The translations under genes and the position numbers were made by a program. Below are positions 42,865 through 52,973 of a stretch of DNA of 64,000 nt, piece by piece; position 1 is the stretch's first letter; the number at the start of each line of letters is the position of its first letter. Where the stretch lies: positions 124,001-188,000 of the forward strand of contig PKTR01000006.1 in NCBI GenBank assembly GCA_002869065.1, written 5' to 3'. Below the pieces are notes generated by a model. It ran no database searches and was not told the DNA's origin. It saw nothing but the letters and a program-made list of their open reading frames with translations. This DNA comes from Hyphomicrobiales bacterium (GTDB lineage: Bacteria; Pseudomonadota; Alphaproteobacteria; Rhizobiales; Rhodobiaceae).

Positions 42865-44298
42865 CTACGCCCCGGTGCCACCGACGGTCATCGCGTCGAT
42901 CCGAAGCGTCGGCTGGCCGACGCCGGCGGGAACGCTCTGGCCGCCCTTGCCGCAGGTGCCGATGCCCGGATCGAGCGCCATGTCGTCGCCGATCATCGAC
43001 ACCCGGGTGAGCGCGTCCGGCCCGTTGCCGATCAGCATTGCGCCCTTGACCGGCGCGCCGAGCTTGCCGTCCTCGATCAGATAGGCCTCGGTGCAGGAGA
43101 ACACGAACTTGCCCGACGTGATGTCGACCTGGCCGCCGCCGAAGGATGCCGCATAGAGACCCTTCTTCACCGACGAAATGATCTCGTCGTGGCTCTTGTC
43201 GCCTTTCAGCATGAAGGTGTTGGTCATTCGCGGCATCGGCGCGTGTGCAAAGGATTGCCGCCGTCCGTTGCCGGTCGGGGAAACGCCCATCAGCCGGGCA
43301 TTCTGCCGGTCCTGCATGAAGCCCTTGAGGATGCCGTCCTCGATCAGCACGGTTTCCGAGGTCGGCGTGCCTTCATCGTCGATGCTGAGCGAGCCGCGCC
43401 GCGCCATCATCGTGCCGTCGTCGATCACGGTAACGCCGGGCGAGGCGACGCGCTGGCCGAGCAGTCCGGCAAAGGCCGACTCGCCCTTGCGGATGAAATC
43501 GCCCTCGAGTCCGTGGCCGACCGCCTCATGCAGCAGGATGCCGGGCCAGCCGGAGCCGAGCACGACGTCGAGTTCACCAGCCGGCGCCGGTACCGCGTCG
43601 AGATTGACGAGCGCCTGGCGCAGCGCCTCGTCGGTGCAGCTTTGCCAGCTTTCTTCGGTCAGAAACGTCTCGAAACCCTCGCGGCCGCCGGTGCCGTAGC
43701 TGCCCGATTCCTGGCGCGCATCGTCGCCCGCGACGATCGACACGTTAAGCCGCACCAAGGGGCGCACGTCGCGCACGCGATGGCCGTCGGCGCGCAAGAT
43801 ATCGACCACCTGCCACGAGCCGGCGAGCGACACCGAGACCTGCCGCACCCGGGGATCGCGGTCGCGGGCATAGGCATCGATCGTCTGCAGCAGCTTCACC
43901 TTGTCCTCGAAGGCCGGCGAGCCGATCGGATTGACGTCGCCATAGAGTGCCCGGTTGGTGCGGGCCGGCGGTGCGGCGTAGGTGCCGTTGTAACCGCGCT
44001 TGACTGCCTGCACGGCGTCAGCGGCGCGTTTCAGCGAGGCCTCGGTCATCTCGTCGGAATGGGCGTAGCCGACCGCCTCGTCGGCAACCGCGCGCAGGCC
44101 GAAGCCCTGTGCCGTGTCGAAACTGGCCGATTTCAGCCGCCCGTTGTCGAACAGCAGCGCTTCCGACTGGCGATATTCCAGGAACAGCTCTCCGTCATCG
44201 GCGCCCTTCAGCGCGTCCGCGGTGATCGCTTCGACGCGCGACGCATCGAGCCCGGCGGATTGAATGAGGTCGAGAGGGGAGTCGTTACGCTCGGACAT
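42865..44298 (-). CDS. tldD: Metalloprotease TldD
   Basis: This protein of about 477 residues has the TldD fold and the zinc motif HEAVGHGLEGD near residue 257, with the HExxxH residues His, Glu and His, so it is the catalytic half. TldD and TldE form a heterodimer that processes modified peptide toxins. In the same window pmbA (tldE) lies 11 kb away in the LPS operon. The ATG at 44298 (MSERND) is preferred; the frame is open to 44328. The N-terminal fold segment FLEYRQSEALLFDNGRLK near residue 38 matches PmbA. Confidence 0.93.
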   Translation of the reverse strand: MSERNDSPLDLIQSAGLDASRVEAITADALKGADDGELFLEYRQSEALLFDNGRLKSASFDTAQGFGLRAVADEAVGYAHSDEMTEASLKRAADAVQAVKRGYNGTYAAPPARTNRALYGDVNPIGSPAFEDKVKLLQTIDAYARDRDPRVRQVSVSLAGSWQVVDILRADGHRVRDVRPLVRLNVSIVAGDDARQESGSYGTGGREGFETFLTEESWQSCTDEALRQALVNLDAVPAPAGELDVVLGSGWPGILLHEAVGHGLEGDFIRKGESAFAGLLGQRVASPGVTVIDDGTMMARRGSLSIDDEGTPTSETVLIEDGILKGFMQDRQNARLMGVSPTGNGRRQSFAHAPMPRMTNTFMLKGDKSHDEIISSVKKGLYAASFGGGQVDITSGKFVFSCTEAYLIEDGKLGAPVKGAMLIGNGPDALTRVSMIGDDMALDPGIGTCGKGGQSVPAGVGQPTLRIDAMTVGGTGA

Positions 44299-44692
44299 TG
44301 GGCGGGAAGTCCTTTTTCTGCCGGCCATTGCAGCCGTCTGTCGGTTCGGCGCCGGCGCCGGGCGCCGGTTCGTTGTCCCTTATATAGGCGAATGGACCCG
44401 GATGCCGAGAGCCGGCTGAAATTTGCTGCAGAAGCTCGATCGCCGCCTTCGTGTAGCCGATTCCCGATTCGCGGTATCCCGAACGGGGCGTCATGGTGGC
44501 ACAGGCCGGAATCCCGTCACTACGAAGATAGGACATATTGTCGCAGTAGGGGTCTACCGGATACCGTTCAGGGCACCGATTGTACCGTCCGGGCGCGCGT
44601 GAAAATTATCCGCTTTGGGCAAAAAGAAACGCGGCGCCGGGGCGCCGCGGGCATCATTTCAGATGTCGGTGGTGGCGACCGTCTTCAGACGA
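44299..44692. other. Noncoding gap between tldD and ialB
   Basis: This stretch of 394 bases lies upstream of tldD and downstream of ialB, both on the minus strand. It contains the ialB terminator at 44620-44650 and a GC-rich GGCGCC repeat cluster near 44350. A short ORF on the minus strand (44285-44536) has no ribosome-binding site or recognisable product and is not annotated. The tldD promoter should lie near 44300-44500. Confidence 0.5.
44620..44650 (-). terminator. Intrinsic terminator of ialB
   Basis: GCGGCGC and GCGCCGC pair around a 4-base loop (44631-44648), and on the minus strand the stem is followed directly by TTTCTTTTTG. This is a rho-independent terminator for ialB, whose stop is at 44693. 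Confidence 0.85.
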
Positions 44693-45217
44693 TCACGGCA
44701 GGGCGTCGAAGCCTTCACCGAAGCCCTCGAGAGAGATCGGAATGCCGATCCCTTCTTCCGGCGTCTGGAAGATGATGAAGGTGGCGAGCCCGCCCTTCTT
44801 CAGCTTCTCGATCAACTCGTCCTGCAGGATCACTTCCGCTATGCAGCCATTCGGCAGGCAGCGCACGAAGCCGGCGCGGCCGACATCGGCGTCGTCGATG
44901 CGCAGCCCCAGCCCTGACGGCAGGAGCACGCCGAGCGGCGCCAACACGCGGAGAATCTTGGCCTTTTGATCCGCGGTCTTGAGCGCGATGACGGACAGGC
45001 CGACATTCTCGCGGTCTTCCGCGGTGACATTCTGGATCAGCGCACACTGCTCGCTCTGGGCACCCGGCGGGGTGTCGCAGCGGATCTGCCAGTCGCCATG
45101 CACGGACTGTACCTTACCCTGCGCGAGGGCGGGTCCGGGAATGACCGCAACGGTCGAAAGGACAATGGCGGCGCACAACGCGGCTGCACTCCGCACGAAC
45201 ACTCTGAAGTCGATCAC
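44693..45217 (-). CDS. IalB-family exported protein
   Basis: About 174 residues from GTG 45217, which has GGAG six bases upstream. The N-terminus is a signal peptide (AAALCAAIVLSTVAVIPGPALA) and the mature domain has the IalB pattern with GDWQIRCDTPP near residue 42, CALIQNV near 58 and CLPNGCIAEVIL near 122, with cysteines likely in disulfides. The family is named for Bartonella invasion-associated locus B but is widespread in free-living Hyphomicrobiales, where the function is unclear. A longer start at 45256 is possible but has no ribosome-binding site. A terminator follows. Confidence 0.88.
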   Translation of the reverse strand: MIDFRVFVRSAAALCAAIVLSTVAVIPGPALAQGKVQSVHGDWQIRCDTPPGAQSEQCALIQNVTAEDRENVGLSVIALKTADQKAKILRVLAPLGVLLPSGLGLRIDDADVGRAGFVRCLPNGCIAEVILQDELIEKLKKGGLATFIIFQTPEEGIGIPISLEGFGEGFDALP

Positions 45218-45642
45218 GACGAGCTCCACATCAACACAACCGGCCCGTTCGGCCACGATTCGCAGCCGAAACGCCCCATAGGTGCCTGAAATCGATCGAT
45301 TGTTCCAGCCCTGACGGGGCCTACCGATACGTTACGCCCGGATTTTCCTCAATCAACGCGAATTTCGTCATTGTCTTCGCCATTGCGGCGGACTGAGGGC
45401 AGGCGTCGCAGTTTCTCGAAAGTTCACCCTGCAGGAGCCTGTGGAAGGCGCGTGCGCAGACCCCGCCTTTTACGAAAGACGGCTTGCACAAGGGACGGAT
45501 TTCCGGTTTTTATCGGAGGCGAAATTGATATAGATCAACTCTCGGGTCGAAAGATACCCGGTTTCAGTGCGACATCTGCGCGCAAGGCTGCCAGGGGGGC
45601 GGCCAAACCGGGAAGAAGAAAAACAAGGGAAGGAATTCGAAC
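45218..45642. other. Divergent control region of ialB and the cytochrome oxidase operon
   Basis: This 425-base gap separates ialB (minus) from coxB (plus) and contains the perfect FNR/FixK-type box at 45525-45538. The rest has no ORF, hairpin or repeat that I can support. It should contain the start point of the eight-gene oxidase operon. Confidence 0.55.
45525..45538. promoter_or_regulatory. FNR/FixK-type box upstream of coxB
   Basis: TTGATATAGATCAA matches the anaerobox consensus TTGAT-N4-ATCAA exactly. It lies 105 bases upstream of the coxB start. In Hyphomicrobiales this site binds FixK or FnrL and responds to low oxygen. Here it precedes an aa3-type oxidase, which is usually repressed at low oxygen; if the site overlaps the promoter, repression is likely, and if it lies near -40, activation. 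Confidence 0.7.
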
Positions 45643-46545
45643 GTGGTCAAGAGATCTACGGGTTTCCTCGCAGCAACCAAGCTTCTCGCGCTTGTCGCAG
45701 CGCTGCTGTTGCCGGCGGTAGCGATGGCAGCTCAGCCGGAGCCGTGGCAGGCCAGCCTGCAGCCCTCGGTCACCGAGATCATGGACGACATCACCTGGTT
45801 CGAGAGCTTCACGTTCTGGATCATCACGGTGATCACCATCTTCGTCACCATCCTGCTGGCGATCTGCCTGATCCGCTTCCGTGCTTCGGCCAACCCGAAT
45901 CCGTCGCGCACGACGCACCACACGATGCTGGAAGTCGCCTGGACGGTGATCCCGATCATCATCCTCGTCGTCATTGCGATCCCGTCCTTCCGCCTGCTCT
46001 ACAAGCAGCTCGAGATCCCCGAGGCCGACATGACCGTCAAGGTGGTCGGCTACCAGTGGTACTGGGGTTACGAGTACCCGGATGAGAAATATGCCGGCCT
46101 GTCGTTCGATTCCGTCATGCTCGATGACGCCGAGCGCGCCGACAAGATCGCCGCCAAGGGCCTGACCGAGAAGGACGTGCCGCGTCTGCTCGCCGTCGAC
46201 AGCGACATGGTCGTTCCCGCCGGCAAGGTCATCCGCGTTCAGGTCACCGCCGCCGACGTCATTCACTCCTTCGCCATGCCGGCCTTCGGCGTGAAGGTCG
46301 ACGCCGTTCCGGGCCGTCTCAACGAGACCTGGTTCATGGCCCGCGAGCCCGGCGTCTACTACGGCCAGTGCTCGGAACTGTGCGGTACCAACCACGCCTT
46401 CATGCCGATCGCGATCCGCGTCGTCACCCCGGAGCAGTTCGAAGCCTGGGCAGCGGCTGCGAAGGACGACCTCGAGGGTGCTTACGAACAGCTCGCCGCG
46501 GCCATCGCCGCCGACAAGAAAACGGTCGAAATCGCGCAGCGCTAA
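45643..46545 (+). CDS. coxB: Cytochrome c oxidase subunit II
   Basis: The 300-residue protein has a signal peptide, two membrane helices, and a periplasmic cupredoxin domain with the CuA site: Cys243, Cys247, His251 and Met254 in CSELCGTNHAFM, plus an upstream His in VIHSFAMP near 207 and the conserved Glu in SELC. It accepts electrons from cytochrome c and passes them to heme a. It is the first gene of the oxidase operon, begins at GTG 45643, and coxA follows 81 bases downstream. Confidence 0.96.
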   Translation: MVKRSTGFLAATKLLALVAALLLPAVAMAAQPEPWQASLQPSVTEIMDDITWFESFTFWIITVITIFVTILLAICLIRFRASANPNPSRTTHHTMLEVAWTVIPIIILVVIAIPSFRLLYKQLEIPEADMTVKVVGYQWYWGYEYPDEKYAGLSFDSVMLDDAERADKIAAKGLTEKDVPRLLAVDSDMVVPAGKVIRVQVTAADVIHSFAMPAFGVKVDAVPGRLNETWFMAREPGVYYGQCSELCGTNHAFMPIAIRVVTPEQFEAWAAAAKDDLEGAYEQLAAAIAADKKTVEIAQR

Positions 46546-46623
46546 CGCCCGCTTCGATCCAACACTCAAGATTCAGGCGCAGCCCGCGAAAAAGCCGGCG
46601 CGCCGGGGAATAAAGGGAGATAA

Positions 46624-48204
<1,581 letters not shown>

Positions 48205-48260
48205 CGCGGCAGTTGGGGGGAGCCTGCGCCGGGGACGACGGTAACGGTGCAGGTGAAAGT

Positions 48261-48288
48261 GAGCGGCCGGTTGAGGGGCCGGCCGCTC
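48261..48288 (+). other. Strong hairpin between coxA and ctaB
   Basis: GAGCGGCCGG pairs perfectly with CCGGCCGCTC across an 8-base loop. It is followed by TCTTGG rather than a T-run, so it is not a clear terminator. In this position it may act as a partial terminator or protect the coxB-coxA mRNA, giving higher levels of the structural subunits than of the assembly factors. Confidence 0.6.
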
Positions 48289-48379
48289 TCTTGGTCAGCG
48301 AGAGATCGCTGAACGATCGCGAGACGAGCCGGACAAACAGGCCGCGGCGATCGCATACAGGGAAGGAAACCGCGTAACG

Positions 48380-49321
48380 ATGGCGTACATCGAAACGAAA
48401 GACCTCGACACCGAGCTTGCCTGGACTGGCGGCATGGCAACCGTCGGCGACTTCATGGCCCTCATGAAGCCGCGCGTCATGTCCCTCGTTATCTTCACCG
48501 CTTTCGTCGGCATGATTGTCGCGCCGACGCACAGTCATCCGGTTCTGGCCGCAATCTCGCTGACGTGCATCGCCATCGGCGCCGGCGCTTCGGGCGCGCT
48601 CAACATGTGGTTCGATTCCGACATCGACGCGGTCATGTCGCGCACCGCCAACCGGCCGATCCCGGCCGGCCGCATGACGCGCGAGGAAGCGCTCGCCTTC
48701 GGCATGACGCTGTCGCTCGGCTCCGTACTGGTGCTCGGCCTCGTCGCCGGCTGGCTTGCCGCAGGGCTGCTCGCCTTCACCATCTTCTTCTACGTCGCCG
48801 TCTACACGATGTGGCTGAAGCGCTCGACGCCGCAGAACATCGTCATCGGAGGTGCTTCCGGCGCGCTGCCGCCGGTGATCGGCTGGGTCGCCATGACCGG
48901 CTCGATCTCGGTCGAGAGCCTGGCGCTGTTCCTGCTGATCTTCATGTGGACGCCGCCGCATTTCTGGGCGCTGTCGCTGTTCAAGTCGGGCGACTATCAG
49001 CGCGCCGGTGTGCCGATGTTGCCGGTGGTCGCCGGCCGCGCCTCGACCCGCCGCCACATCTTCGCCTATTCGCTGGCGCTCGTTCCGGTCGGCATCCTGC
49101 CGGCGCTGATCGGCCCGGCGGGCATCGCCTATGGCTGCGTCGCCGCCGTGCTCGGCGCCGTCTTCCTTGGCCTTGCCTACAATGTGCTGCAGGCCGGTGA
49201 CGACGCGGACGCAGAACGCCGCGCCGCGATCCGGCTTTTCACCTTCTCGATCTTCTACCTGTTCCTTCTGTTCGCCACGCTGGCCACCGAGCATCTGCTC
49301 GGCTTCGGCGCGGGCGCGTGA
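48380..49321 (+). CDS. ctaB: Protoheme IX farnesyltransferase (heme O synthase)
   Basis: The 313-residue protein has about nine membrane helices and the UbiA-superfamily motif [19 protein letters not shown] near residue 75, with the conserved Asp pair, plus the downstream YTMWLKRST near 148. It adds a farnesyl group to heme b to make heme O, the precursor of heme A. The gene is in the usual place between coxA and ctaG. Heme A synthase (ctaA) is not in the window. Confidence 0.95.
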   Translation: MAYIETKDLDTELAWTGGMATVGDFMALMKPRVMSLVIFTAFVGMIVAPTHSHPVLAAISLTCIAIGAGASGALNMWFDSDIDAVMSRTANRPIPAGRMTREEALAFGMTLSLGSVLVLGLVAGWLAAGLLAFTIFFYVAVYTMWLKRSTPQNIVIGGASGALPPVIGWVAMTGSISVESLALFLLIFMWTPPHFWALSLFKSGDYQRAGVPMLPVVAGRASTRRHIFAYSLALVPVGILPALIGPAGIAYGCVAAVLGAVFLGLAYNVLQAGDDADAERRAAIRLFTFSIFYLFLLFATLATEHLLGFGAGA

Positions 49322-49328
49322 GGTGACG

Positions 49329-49499
49329 ATGATGGACACAACCATGAGCGAAGACGGTATCCGCCTTACCGACGAACAGAAGCGTCGCCGCCGCAACCGC
49401 TCAATCGCGATCGGGCTGGCGCTCGCCGGCCTCGTCGTCCTGTTCTACGTCGTGACCATCTTCAAGATGGGCCCCGGCGTCCTCGACCGGCCGCTTTAG
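49329..49499 (+). CDS. coxF: CoxF-like small membrane protein
   Basis: This 56-residue protein has a short polar N-terminus (SEDGIRLTDEQKRRRRNRS) and one membrane helix (IGLALAGLVVLFYVVTIF), ending GPGVLDRPL. That matches my recollection of the CoxF protein of Hyphomicrobiales oxidase clusters, located between ctaB and ctaG, as here. It begins at ATG 49329 with GAGG five bases upstream, 8 bases after ctaB. An ATG directly following (49332) is also possible. Its role is probably in oxidase assembly but is not established. Confidence 0.82.
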   Translation: MMDTTMSEDGIRLTDEQKRRRRNRSIAIGLALAGLVVLFYVVTIFKMGPGVLDRPL

Positions 49500-49509
49500 G
49501 AGATCGCCG

Positions 49510-50112
49510 GTGAGCAAAGCAGCCCGCAGCAGCAACAGTAACGCGATCATCGCCGTCGCCTGTGTGGTGTTCGTCGCCACCATGGTCGGCGCGGCCTATG
49601 CCGCCGTGCCGCTGTACCAGCTTTTCTGCAGCGTCACCGGGTATGGCGGCACGACCCAGCGCGCCGAGGCAACCCCGGTCGCGCCGATCGACCGCACGAT
49701 CACCATTCGCTTCGATGCCAATGTGGCGCAGAAGCTGCCCTGGTCGCTGAAGCCCGAAGCCGGTTCGCTCACACTCAAGGTCGGCGAGACCGGCACCGCG
49801 TTCTACAAGGCGGTCAGCAAGGCCGATGCCCGCACCTGGGGCACCGCGACATTCAACGTCACGCCGTTCGAGGCGGGCCCCTATTTCTCCAAGATCGACT
49901 GCTTCTGCTTCACCGAGCAGTCGCTGGCGGCCGGCGAAAGCGCCGATATGGGCGTGACCTTCTTTGTCGACCCGGCGATCGCCGAGGATCCGAAACTCGA
50001 TCACATCAAGACCATCACCCTGTCCTACACCATGTTCCCGACCGACCCGCCGGCCAACAAGCCGGTCGCGGCGCGTGTCGACGACAAGGCGCGGACGAAA
50101 CAGCAGCTTTGA
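49510..50112 (+). CDS. ctaG: Cytochrome c oxidase copper chaperone (Cox11/CtaG)
   Basis: The 200-residue protein has one membrane helix near residue 20 with PLYQLFCSVTGYGG right after it, then a periplasmic Ig-like domain with the copper-binding CFCFTEQ near residue 137. Cox11 delivers copper to the CuB centre of CoxA. Length, topology and place are normal. It starts at GTG 49510, just after coxF. Confidence 0.95.
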   Translation: MSKAARSSNSNAIIAVACVVFVATMVGAAYAAVPLYQLFCSVTGYGGTTQRAEATPVAPIDRTITIRFDANVAQKLPWSLKPEAGSLTLKVGETGTAFYKAVSKADARTWGTATFNVTPFEAGPYFSKIDCFCFTEQSLAAGESADMGVTFFVDPAIAEDPKLDHIKTITLSYTMFPTDPPANKPVAARVDDKARTKQQL

Positions 50113-50172
50113 CCGGAAAGCGGGCCGTTGCGGCGGCTCCGAGCCAAGAACCAAAAAAGCGGGGAAAGACCC

Positions 50173-51045
50173 ATGGCTGAGGCACACACGAAGAACCACG
50201 ATTATCACCTCGTCGATCCGAGCCCCTGGCCGTTCCTGGCTTCGCTCGGCGCCTTTGTTCTGGCGCTCGGCGCGATCGGCCTGATGAAATGGAATATCGG
50301 TGAGACGTTCTCCGTCTTCGGTCTCGATTTCACCGGCTGGGGCGTCTTCGTCATCGGCATGCTGATCGTGCTCTACACCATGTTCGTGTGGTGGCGGGAC
50401 ACCATCAAGGAAGGCCAGACCGGCTTCCACACGCCGGTCGTCCAGCTCCATCTGCGCTACGGCATGATCCTGTTCATCGCCTCGGAAGTGATGTTCTTCG
50501 TGGCCTGGTTCTGGGCCTATTTCGACGCCGCGCTCTATTCCGGTGAAGCCATCCAGGCGACCCGCAGCGCCTTCACCGGCGGCGAATGGCCGCCGCAGGG
50601 CATCCATACCTTCGATCCGTGGCACCTGCCGCTGTTCAACACGATCATCCTGCTGACCTCGGGCACGACCGTCACCTGGGCGCACCACGCCCTGCTGCAC
50701 AATGATCGCAACGGCCTGAAGTGGGGTCTGATGCTGACCGTCGCACTCGGCCTGCTGTTCACCTTCGTTCAGGGTGTGGAGTATTCCGAGGCCGCTTTCG
50801 CCTATTCCGGCAACATCTACGGCGCCACCTTCTTCATGGCGACCGGCTTCCATGGCGCCCATGTCATCATCGGCACCATCTTCCTGCTGGTCTGCCTGAT
50901 CCGCGCGGTGCGTGGCCACTTCACGCCGAAGGAGCATTTCGGCTTCGAGGCGGCCGCTTGGTACTGGCACTTCGTCGACGTGGTGTGGCTGTTCCTGTTC
51001 ACCTTCATCTACGTCTGGGGCGCCGGCGCGACCGCGGCCCACTGA
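50173..51045 (+). CDS. coxC: Cytochrome c oxidase subunit III
   Basis: The 290-residue protein has seven membrane helices typical of aa3 subunit III, with [21 protein letters not shown] near the second helices and [15 protein letters not shown] and [20 protein letters not shown] near the end. It stabilises the oxidase and supports proton uptake. The ATG at 50173 has GGGGAAAG upstream. A strong terminator follows 66 bases after the stop. Confidence 0.96.
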   Translation: MAEAHTKNHDYHLVDPSPWPFLASLGAFVLALGAIGLMKWNIGETFSVFGLDFTGWGVFVIGMLIVLYTMFVWWRDTIKEGQTGFHTPVVQLHLRYGMILFIASEVMFFVAWFWAYFDAALYSGEAIQATRSAFTGGEWPPQGIHTFDPWHLPLFNTIILLTSGTTVTWAHHALLHNDRNGLKWGLMLTVALGLLFTFVQGVEYSEAAFAYSGNIYGATFFMATGFHGAHVIIGTIFLLVCLIRAVRGHFTPKEHFGFEAAAWYWHFVDVVWLFLFTFIYVWGAGATAAH

Positions 51046-51111
51046 CGACAGACGGCTTGGTCGGCGATCCCCCGCGCGCCGACCCCACGCCGACAAGGTG
51101 GAACGACAGCG

Positions 51112-51144
51112 AAGGGCCGGACCTTGCCGAGGTCCGGCCCTTTC
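51112..51144 (+). terminator. Strong intrinsic terminator after coxC
   Basis: AAGGGCCGGACCT (51112-51124) and AGGTCCGGCCCTT (51130-51142) form a perfect 13-bp stem with a 5-base loop, followed by TCTAT. This should end most transcripts from the coxB promoter, so the downstream DUF983 and surf1 genes may need their own promoter or depend on read-through. Confidence 0.88.
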
Positions 51145-51185
51145 TATGATTTCCAGAGGTCGGGGAGCGATCCCGGGAGGACCCG

Positions 51186-51587
51186 ATGAGCGACGACAGG
51201 CACTATCCCGAACTTTCGCCCTTCAGCACCGGTCTGAAGGGCCGCTGCCCGCGCTGCGGCGATGGCCCCTTGTTCGACGGTTTCCTCGAAACAGGCAAGA
51301 AGTGCCCGGCCTGCGGACTTGACTTCGGTTTCGTCGATTCCGCCGACGGGCCCGCCGTTTTCATCATGTTCATCGTCGGCTTCATCGTCGTCGGGCTGGC
51401 GTTGATGGTAGAGTTGTCCTATCAACCGCCGATCTGGCTGCATATGGTGCTGTGGATCCCGCTCATTCTGATCCTGTCGCTTGGACTTTTGAGACCCTTG
51501 AAGGGGATCACGATCGCGCTGCAATATGTCAACCGGGCACGCGAGGGGCGGCTTGGAGACGACCACGACGATGGCGACACTGCGTAA
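51186..51587 (+). CDS. DUF983-family membrane protein
   Basis: The 133-residue protein has an N-terminal pair of CxxC sites (RCPRCGDGP near residue 20 and CPACGLDFG near 40), probably binding a metal, followed by two membrane helices. DUF983 genes sit between coxC and surf1 in many alphaproteobacteria, as here, so a role in oxidase assembly or metal handling is inferred. It overlaps surf1 by 17 bases. Confidence 0.87.
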   Translation: MSDDRHYPELSPFSTGLKGRCPRCGDGPLFDGFLETGKKCPACGLDFGFVDSADGPAVFIMFIVGFIVVGLALMVELSYQPPIWLHMVLWIPLILILSLGLLRPLKGITIALQYVNRAREGRLGDDHDDGDTA

Positions 51588-52329
51588 TCTGGGGAAGTCG
51601 CACCTTATCCTGACGGTTCTGGCGCTGATTGCACTTGCGATCCTGATATCGCTCGGCAATTGGCAGATGCGTCGGCTCGCCTGGAAGGAAGGCCTCATCT
51701 CCACGATCGCCATGCGCGCCGAGGCCGAGCCTGTTCCGCTTGAGGAAGCGCTCGACCGCTGGCGTGTCGACGGCGAGATCGAGTACCTCCCTGTCCATGT
51801 CGCCGGCACGTTCCACCACGACAAGGAACAATATTACTATGCGCCGTCGACCGAGGGGCCGGGCTGGAACGTCTACACGCCGCTCGAGACCGAGGACGGC
51901 AAAGTCGTGTTCATCAATCGCGGCTTCGTCGCCGATGCGGTGAAGGACCCGGCAACCCGTCCGCAGGGCCAGCTGCCGGGCATCGTCGGTCTGGTCGGTC
52001 TCGCCCGCGCCGCGCCAAAGGAAAAACCGAACAGCTTCGTGCCCGACAACGACGTCGCCGGCAACGCGTACTACTGGCCGAGCCTTGCCGAAATGGCGAC
52101 GGCGGCTGGCTATGATCCGAACGCGGAGACGCTGGTGCCGTTCTTCCTCGATGCCAAGGCGACCGAGATACGCGGCGGCTGGCCACGAGGCGGCACCACC
52201 CGCGTCGAACTGCCGAACAAGCATCTCGGCTACGCGATCACATGGTACGGCCTCGCGCTGACGCTCGTCGGCGTCTACGGCGCCTTCATGTGGAAAGCTT
52301 GGCGCGGGCCCGAAAAGACGGACGCCTGA
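51571..52329 (+). CDS. surf1: SURF1-family oxidase assembly protein
   Basis: This 252-residue protein has a membrane helix at each end (LTVLALIALAILISLGNWQ near residue 15 and the C-terminal one near 225) and a periplasmic domain with GNWQMRRLAWK right after the first helix and NRGFV near 118. SURF1 helps insert heme A into CoxA. The ATG at 51571 lies inside the end of the DUF983 gene. A bidirectional-looking terminator follows the stop. Confidence 0.93.
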   Translation: MATLRNLGKSHLILTVLALIALAILISLGNWQMRRLAWKEGLISTIAMRAEAEPVPLEEALDRWRVDGEIEYLPVHVAGTFHHDKEQYYYAPSTEGPGWNVYTPLETEDGKVVFINRGFVADAVKDPATRPQGQLPGIVGLVGLARAAPKEKPNSFVPDNDVAGNAYYWPSLAEMATAAGYDPNAETLVPFFLDAKATEIRGGWPRGGTTRVELPNKHLGYAITWYGLALTLVGVYGAFMWKAWRGPEKTDA

Positions 52330-52342
52330 GTAACAAGACGCT

Positions 52343-52380
52343 CAAAAGAAACGGGCGGCAAATAGCCGCCCGCATTTTCC
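52343..52380. terminator. Bidirectional terminator between surf1 and the peroxiredoxin gene
   Basis: GGGCGGC (52353-52359) and GCCGCCC (52365-52371) form a perfect 7-bp stem with a 5-base loop, followed by GCATTTT on the plus strand and preceded by AAAAGAAAC, which gives GTTTCTTTT on the minus strand. It lies between convergent genes and can end both. Confidence 0.8.
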
Positions 52381-52398
52381 AAATTGGCTGGTCGAGGT

Positions 52399-52887
52399 TC
52401 AGCCGAGCTGTTCGAGCAGCGCAGCCGCACCCGACACGACCGCCTGTCCGGCCGCCGGCTCGACGTTGAGCGATTTCACCACGCCATCCTCGACCAGCAT
52501 CGAATAGCGCTGCGAGCGGACACCGAAGCCGCGCTCCGACAGATCCACATCCATGCCGATCGCTTTGGTGAAGGCGGCCGAACCGTCAGCAAGCATCAGG
52601 ATCTTGCCATTGGCGCCGGTGTTCTCGCCCCAGGCCCCCATAACGAAGGCGTCGTTGACGGAAACGCAGGCAACCGTGTCGACGCCCTTGGAAAGGATCG
52701 TGTCGAAATTCTCCAGGAAGCCGGGCAGGTGGTTGCGGTGGCAGGTCGGCGTGAAGGCGCCGGGAATGGCGAACAGAACCACGGTCTTGCCAGCGAACAG
52801 GTCCGCGCTCGACAGGGTCGTCGGACCGTCCAGACCCATGATGTTGAAGGTCGCCTCGGGAAGGTGGTCGCCCACTTTGATGGTCAT
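52399..52887 (-). CDS. Prx5-type peroxiredoxin
   Basis: The 162-residue protein has the peroxiredoxin-5 active site GAFTPTCHRNHLPGF with peroxidatic Cys49. Another Cys at about 74 could act as the resolving residue in this subfamily, though it may also be buried. It reduces hydrogen peroxide and organic peroxides in the cytoplasm, using thiols or glutaredoxin. The usual SxxHLPG is here HRNHLPG, within family variation. It stands alone downstream of surf1 on the opposite strand. Confidence 0.92.
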   Translation of the reverse strand: MTIKVGDHLPEATFNIMGLDGPTTLSSADLFAGKTVVLFAIPGAFTPTCHRNHLPGFLENFDTILSKGVDTVACVSVNDAFVMGAWGENTGANGKILMLADGSAAFTKAIGMDVDLSERGFGVRSQRYSMLVEDGVVKSLNVEPAAGQAVVSGAAALLEQLG

Positions 52888-52973
52888 GCTTCGATGTCCT
52901 CAGAATTGCGCCGCAATGTGCGGCGGTATCGCATTTGCAGTGTCAGGAAAGACAGATAGGGGAGAGGTCGGCC

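Noticed and set aside
44285-44536. An 83-codon minus-strand frame upstream of tldD
   Set aside because: No ribosome-binding site or domain; it overlaps the tldD start and is probably chance.
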